Source of the DNA: Microthyrium microscopicum
Taxonomy: Eukaryota; Ascomycota; Dothideomycetes; Microthyriales; Microthyriaceae
Length of the DNA: 64,000 bases
Reading direction: 5' to 3'
NCBI GenBank assembly: GCA_010405405.1
Contig: MU004231.1
Span: 675,736 to 739,735, forward strand
How positions within the stretch are numbered: position 1 is the stretch's first letter; each line of letters opens with the position of its first letter. Both the position numbers and the translations under genes were made by a program. Shown one piece after another: positions 59,810 through 64,000 of the stretch. A model generated the notes under the pieces. The model made no database searches, was not told where the DNA came from, and saw nothing but the letters and a program-made list of their open reading frames with translations.

Positions 59810-60022
59810 CAACCGGTGGACAAAATAACTGGCGTGCCCCAATCAACTCCAATGGCTCCCACCAACGCTTCCAAATAGCAAATGCTAAAATACCCACCAC
59901 AATCGATTGATAGTGATGGAATAAACGTAGTCCTTGGGAAATAAAGCACTCGATAACAAAGCGTGGCAGATGGGAGCCATAGAAGTCGATGGGGGCACGC
60001 CAGTTATTTTGTCCTTCGGTTG
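59810..60022. repeat. Inverted repeat, two 52-nt arms with coding-like sequence
   Basis: Arms 59810-59861 and 59971-60022 are reverse complements with 46 of 52 matches, no gaps and a 23-nt perfect core; the spacer is 109 nt. Read outward, the left arm on the minus strand encodes GAIGVDWGTPVILSTGW and the right arm on the plus strand GAIEVDGGTPVILSFGC, 13 of 17 residues alike. This points to an inverted duplication of part of a gene rather than a transposon end; no target-site duplication was identified. Confidence 0.7.
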
Positions 60023-60050
60023 TTCTGCCTATTTTGCGTATTGAGTATAA

Positions 60051-60410
60051 AGACCGGCCTCCTTGATAGAGTATGCTTCAGGGCCATCTTTCATCTACCT
60101 CAGGATTAACCTGATCTACCAGACAAACTCCGAGGAGTTCCGTTTCGACCACACGCGACACTACATGTATCGCTCTATCCCATGGTTTCATTGGTGATTA
60201 CTTGCTCCTCTCCAATATTGGTCTCGTGTCTTTCCCGAGGTCGCAACAACGTCTATTGCGAGCTTGGATATACAAGCAACGCATCTCCCGTACCTTTCTC
60301 GTCATCATCAACAAGTGATCAGCTGCAGGGGCCATGATATCATTGAAGCTGCTATGATGGTGACTGATAGCCATGTCAGAATCACATCGTACACGTCTGC
60401 AAGTACTTGA
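60051..60410 (+). pseudogene. Coding-like relic of unknown family
   Basis: A frame of 120 codons with a single internal stop (TGA at 60195-60197) is in register with the right arm of the inverted repeat. The translation (PSFIYLRINLIYQTNSEEFR, FDHTRHYMYRSIPWFHW, then after the stop LLAPLQYWSRVFPEVATTSI) is aromatic-rich and not low complexity. It could be the remnant of the gene that was partly duplicated at 59.8 kb, or a short exon of a gene with an unseen intron. I do not recognise it, and chance is not excluded. Confidence 0.3.
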
Positions 60411-61320
60411 TGAATGTTACTTGGAATTGGAATCTTGGTAGACTCTTGGATGGTATCAATTGATACATTCCTGGCTATGCCTTGTTTTCTCTTTCAATCT
60501 CGCCCGCTGAAGCTTGGAAGCACTGTATGTACTCAACACCCCTGTTTATATATCGTGGTTGTTACTTTGCGGGGCCCACCTGGGCAAGAACTCCCTCAAA
60601 ATTGGGAAAGAGCAAACAGACCAGAAAGGACCCGTCAAGCTCGACTAAAGTGAGGATTAATTTACATACAAGGTGAGCTCGTAGCGTACTACAAATGGGC
60701 GTTTTCGATATACCCGTACGCCAATCTGAGCAGCAGTCCTTCTCTTCAGATGTTGTGCACTACACTGCCCAAAATGTTAGACCATGAGTTATCTACGATC
60801 AACGAGGTGATGGACGCAGCGCACTTGCTATTCCTATTGATATAAAGTATTAGCCGCTATACTAGATAAGTAGCCTTGAATAGCACGACTTGGTACATAA
60901 CTAAAACTTATAAGAATTAAAAGGTTATTTTTGTGCTCTAATATGCATTGCGACATCGGCGTAGCATAATAATAGTAGAGCTTCATCATGATCTTGACAA
61001 TCCCTGAACAAACCACCCAATGGAGTTGTCGAATAAACATGCGGCTTGATGGGCTTTGTAATATCTATGTCGCTCTACAGTAAAGTCCCAGAGGCTGCTA
61101 AAGTAGCCGTCTAGTGGTAGCATATCATGTCCCAAACTTACAGCTTGATAACTTCGCCAGAATACGAGGCTTCTACACGGGGCAAGTTCAATCCTACCCA
61201 AACACCTCCTAGTACGTCCCACGGCGGCTGAGTTACGTTAAGGCGAGTGATACACTCCCTATGCAGCGCGCATCAGCCAATAGTCGTACAAGATGGTTTC
61301 GCGTAGTTGCATGCTCTTTG
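60411..61320. other. Gene-poor stretch
   Basis: Only short frames are present (for example 60414-60653 +). The part around 60830-60990 is AT-rich. No supported gene. Confidence 0.5.
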
Positions 61321-61374
61321 TCCGCCGAGAGGTTGTTATGCTGTATGTTCCGCCGAGGGGGTTATTATGCTGTA
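61321..61374. repeat. Imperfect tandem duplication, two units of about 28 nt
   Basis: Each unit starts TCCGCCGAG and ends TTATGCTGTAT, with a few substitutions and one indel between them. It lies inside a 168-codon open frame (61261-61767 +) that has no recognisable motif. Confidence 0.6.
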
Positions 61375-64000
61375 TCACGCAACCAGCAGGAACTGATTGC
61401 CAGAAAGAAAGAAAGAAATCAGATGATATTGGCCAATTCTTATTGGCCAAAACCTACCACTGTCGATAATGTCGTTGCGGACGGTTGCACGGAGCCTGGT
61501 GTTGTGGGTGGGAATCGGATGGATTCATGGAATCTGGACGATGTTACTGCATGCTGGATTGAGAGGATTTTCTACACATGGTGTGATTGCGTATGCATAC
61601 GCCCCGTTGCGATGTTGGGTTTTGTTGCTTCGGAAGGATTCTGGAAGCTTTTGCGCAGGTGTCAACGTGTTGTCTTCCCACGAGATGTCATTGGCGATCG
61701 CTTGGTAAATCCATCTGCAGCAAGTATTCAGAAGGAAGTTGATCGCCGCTCCGCAAGGTACCAATGATGAACTCCTATAAAGAAATGACGGACATGACGG
61801 GGGCAAGTGAAGAGAGGTTGAGTTTGGGATACGGCAGCATATTCCATTTGCCGTTGAACGCCGTGTTCAGCACACTTTGTGGCGCTATAGTAGTGACGGT
61901 ATTGGAAAGCTGTTTGCGATCCGCCTCACGATCTTGAGACTTGAGCAAGTCCGGCGCTTATATCACTCATGGGCAGTTCTAAGCGAATTTGTGCTCCCCA
62001 ACGCTGAGTGCAAAGGGAGAACGCATTCAGCAAGAGACACGAACGCGACGACATCGTGGTGTCCGCGCCTCGAAGAAAATGCTCGTTCACACCCCCCAGG
62101 CTGCGCGCTTGTTCAAATCAATCACCCACTCACATTATCCAATCCAAGCGAGGAGCTGGCACATGGTTGCTCAACGTGAAACGGCTACACATCTGAAAGG
62201 TGAAGATAAACCCGATCGCATGGTTTGATAGTTTCGGTTGTGAAATTGGATTGACAGCACTATCCCAAATCCCACGAGGTTCCTCAAGGCGCGGCCCGTT
62301 GGTACTGTTTGCTGGGATCCCACACAGCCAAGGCAGTATTGTAGGCGTGTGGTAATAATAAGCATGAGGAGAGTCAAGCATTGGTGTGAGACTGTGGCAG
62401 ATATGACCCGCTAATCTAATGTGGCCCAAGAACCCCTGAGCGAGCTGGATTTAAATCATTTGAGGCCGTGATCCATGGCCCAAGAGTGACGGTTGGAATA
62501 AAGGGCGAGGAGGGCTTGGGCTGACGTGCATCATTTCAGATTATTGGAAACGGCAGAAGCAAAAGCAAGTCAAAGACTCTGAAGCAGTTCAAGATTCAAA
62601 TGCAGGAAGCGTTTGAGAGCGGTACTGCGTCAACAAGTTCGCTTCTGCGTCAAGGAAGCGGATAATAGACGAAAGCGCGCGGTGAGCGCGAAATGTCGCT
62701 TGAAAGATTGAGTGGTGAATCCTTCTGCCGCTTTGATCCCTTTGTGCATGCAAAGGGAATGAGTTGGCCGCAATGCCCCAAATCCCTCACCGTAAACTTG
62801 TTAGATTATGCAGAATATACATGCAATCAGGGATGCACCGCAGCAAATCTGTCCTTCTGACCATGGCACAATGTCTGCGCCAACGGCGGGCGAGCTGAGG
62901 AGTCGGGCCCGTTTGACAATTGGACAGTCAATTGATTCCGCGGCAGGACTGCACCATAATTCGCGCCAGGCGGCCACGGCGGCAAGCAAGCGACACATAA
63001 AAAGAGGAAACTGGCGCCCGATTTGACTTAGTGGAGACTAGGGGCATCAAAGGCGCATGTTCAGGGAACTGTCAGACATTGACATGCTATCATTCGCTAG
63101 TTGTCTTGGACCTTTCATTCCTTCCCAGATTCCCAGTAGCGGGTCACAATGCAAGTATTCCCGACGGTCGTGTCTTCGGGGATCTTTGGAAGATGAGACG
63201 TTGTGATGGTGAATAATGGATGAACAATGTGCGAAATCACCAATATGTCTCCGCATGGCCTGCTGGGATTAAAAGGCTTGGTCGCAAACTGGGCCATATA
63301 AGTGACTCTCAACTCGCTAATGGAGTTTGTAATGGTCTGGTGAGATTTTCGAGGGAAATCATCTGAAGCCACCTTCCTTGCTCATTCCTTGCTGGTCTTC
63401 ATGAGAATCATTAGTTTGGAACTGCCTTGCCACTCACATCAATAAATCTTTATTGCTTGTCCTAGAGGCAGGGATTCGATGCATAGATTTAATCGCGTTA
63501 CCGCTCGTGCCGCTTTAATCTGCTCGATGTTGGCAATTTGATACCCTTAGATAATATCAGATGATAGATCAAGCGCGGTTTGTCGAAACAGTCCGAGCTT
63601 CAAAAGAGTTTCTAGGATAGCTTTAAGCGCTTGATTGGAGCAAATGCTTTGAGGTGCTTAATTTCTGTATCGTTTGGACCGTGAAAGCAACAGTAATCTG
63701 CAGCCTGAGGAGATTGTGCGGCACAGTAAGTCGGTCGCTTTGGTACATCCGACTCCTTCATCGTAAGCGAAACAACAGCGTGGCCGTCTTGGGGACCGCC
63801 CGGGTTACGCTGTAGAATCTTATCAAAGAGGTTAAGTTTTAACGACCTCTTCACACCATCAGCTATGGAGTTCCTTTTCAACCTCTTGAGTAGTATGAGC
63901 TTCGCGAGGATTCCGGATGAGGTACGAAGGTTATGTCCAAAGACTGCCTTGTTGTTCGTAGTGGCTGTTCGTCAATTATTACCGAAACTCAATCTGGCAT
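61375..64000. other. Gene-poor right end of the window
   Basis: There is no gene I can support in 2.6 kb. Frames of 60-170 codons occur on both strands without motifs. A frame at 63612-63881 (-, 89 codons) near the edge, with TYCAAQSPQAADYCCFHGPN, may belong to something that continues outside but has no start or join I can defend. A GAAA repeat (about 61404-61417) is the only simple repeat noted. Confidence 0.5.

Noticed and set aside
61261-61767. 168-codon plus-strand frame containing the tandem duplication
   Set aside because: The duplication and surrounding sequence look non-coding; no homologous motif seen.

Overview
This window looks like a chromosome arm segment of a filamentous ascomycete (Pezizomycotina). 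The evidence is the many short introns (mostly 46-60 nt, GTAAGT-like donors, CTAAC branch sites, CAG/TAG acceptors), the gene density, and fungal-specific families: orotate phosphoribosyltransferase of the URA5 type, heme-thiolate peroxidase, a DUF8004-like protein and mitochondrial ATP synthase subunit h. A leotiomycete is my best guess, but that is inference. Splice joins given here were chosen because they keep the frame and restore family motifs; none is supported by RNA data.

Layout. 1-10.97 kb: a truncated secreted-looking ORF, a heme-thiolate peroxidase, the SKI2 RNA helicase and the fork-protection protein CSM3 (all minus), then THO-complex subunit HPR1/THOC1 diverging from CSM3. 11-20.9 kb: one homeodomain transcription factor isolated in about 8 kb of apparent non-coding DNA. 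20.9-35 kb: a patatin-like lipase, a bestrophin-type channel, ATP14, an M28 (glutamate carboxypeptidase II-like) membrane protein, an inositol-type MFS transporter and mitochondrial ribosomal protein bL3m. 35-41.7 kb: an unrecognised 602-residue protein, URA5, methionine aminopeptidase 2, and a single-pass membrane protein with an ELDG-repeat tail. 42-47 kb: an interrupted tRNA-Leu and three MYND zinc-finger loci, one decayed. 47-59.2 kb: a secreted carboxylesterase, a DUF8004-like protein with a long upstream region, an SDR oxidoreductase and mitochondrial malonyl-CoA:ACP transacylase. 59.2-64 kb: no intact gene, but an inverted repeat with coding-like arms.

Most genes are independent housekeeping units (RNA decay, mRNA export, fork protection, pyrimidine synthesis, mitochondrial translation, ATP synthesis and lipoate/fatty-acid synthesis); I see no secondary-metabolite cluster and no transposon with recognisable proteins. 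The most unusual feature is at 42174-42327. A tRNA-Leu(AAG) gene appears to carry, besides a normal 19-nt tRNA intron, a 52-nt insert with all the marks of a spliceosomal intron (GTAAGA...CTAACTAAC...CAG) placed in an AG|GT site of the anticodon arm.
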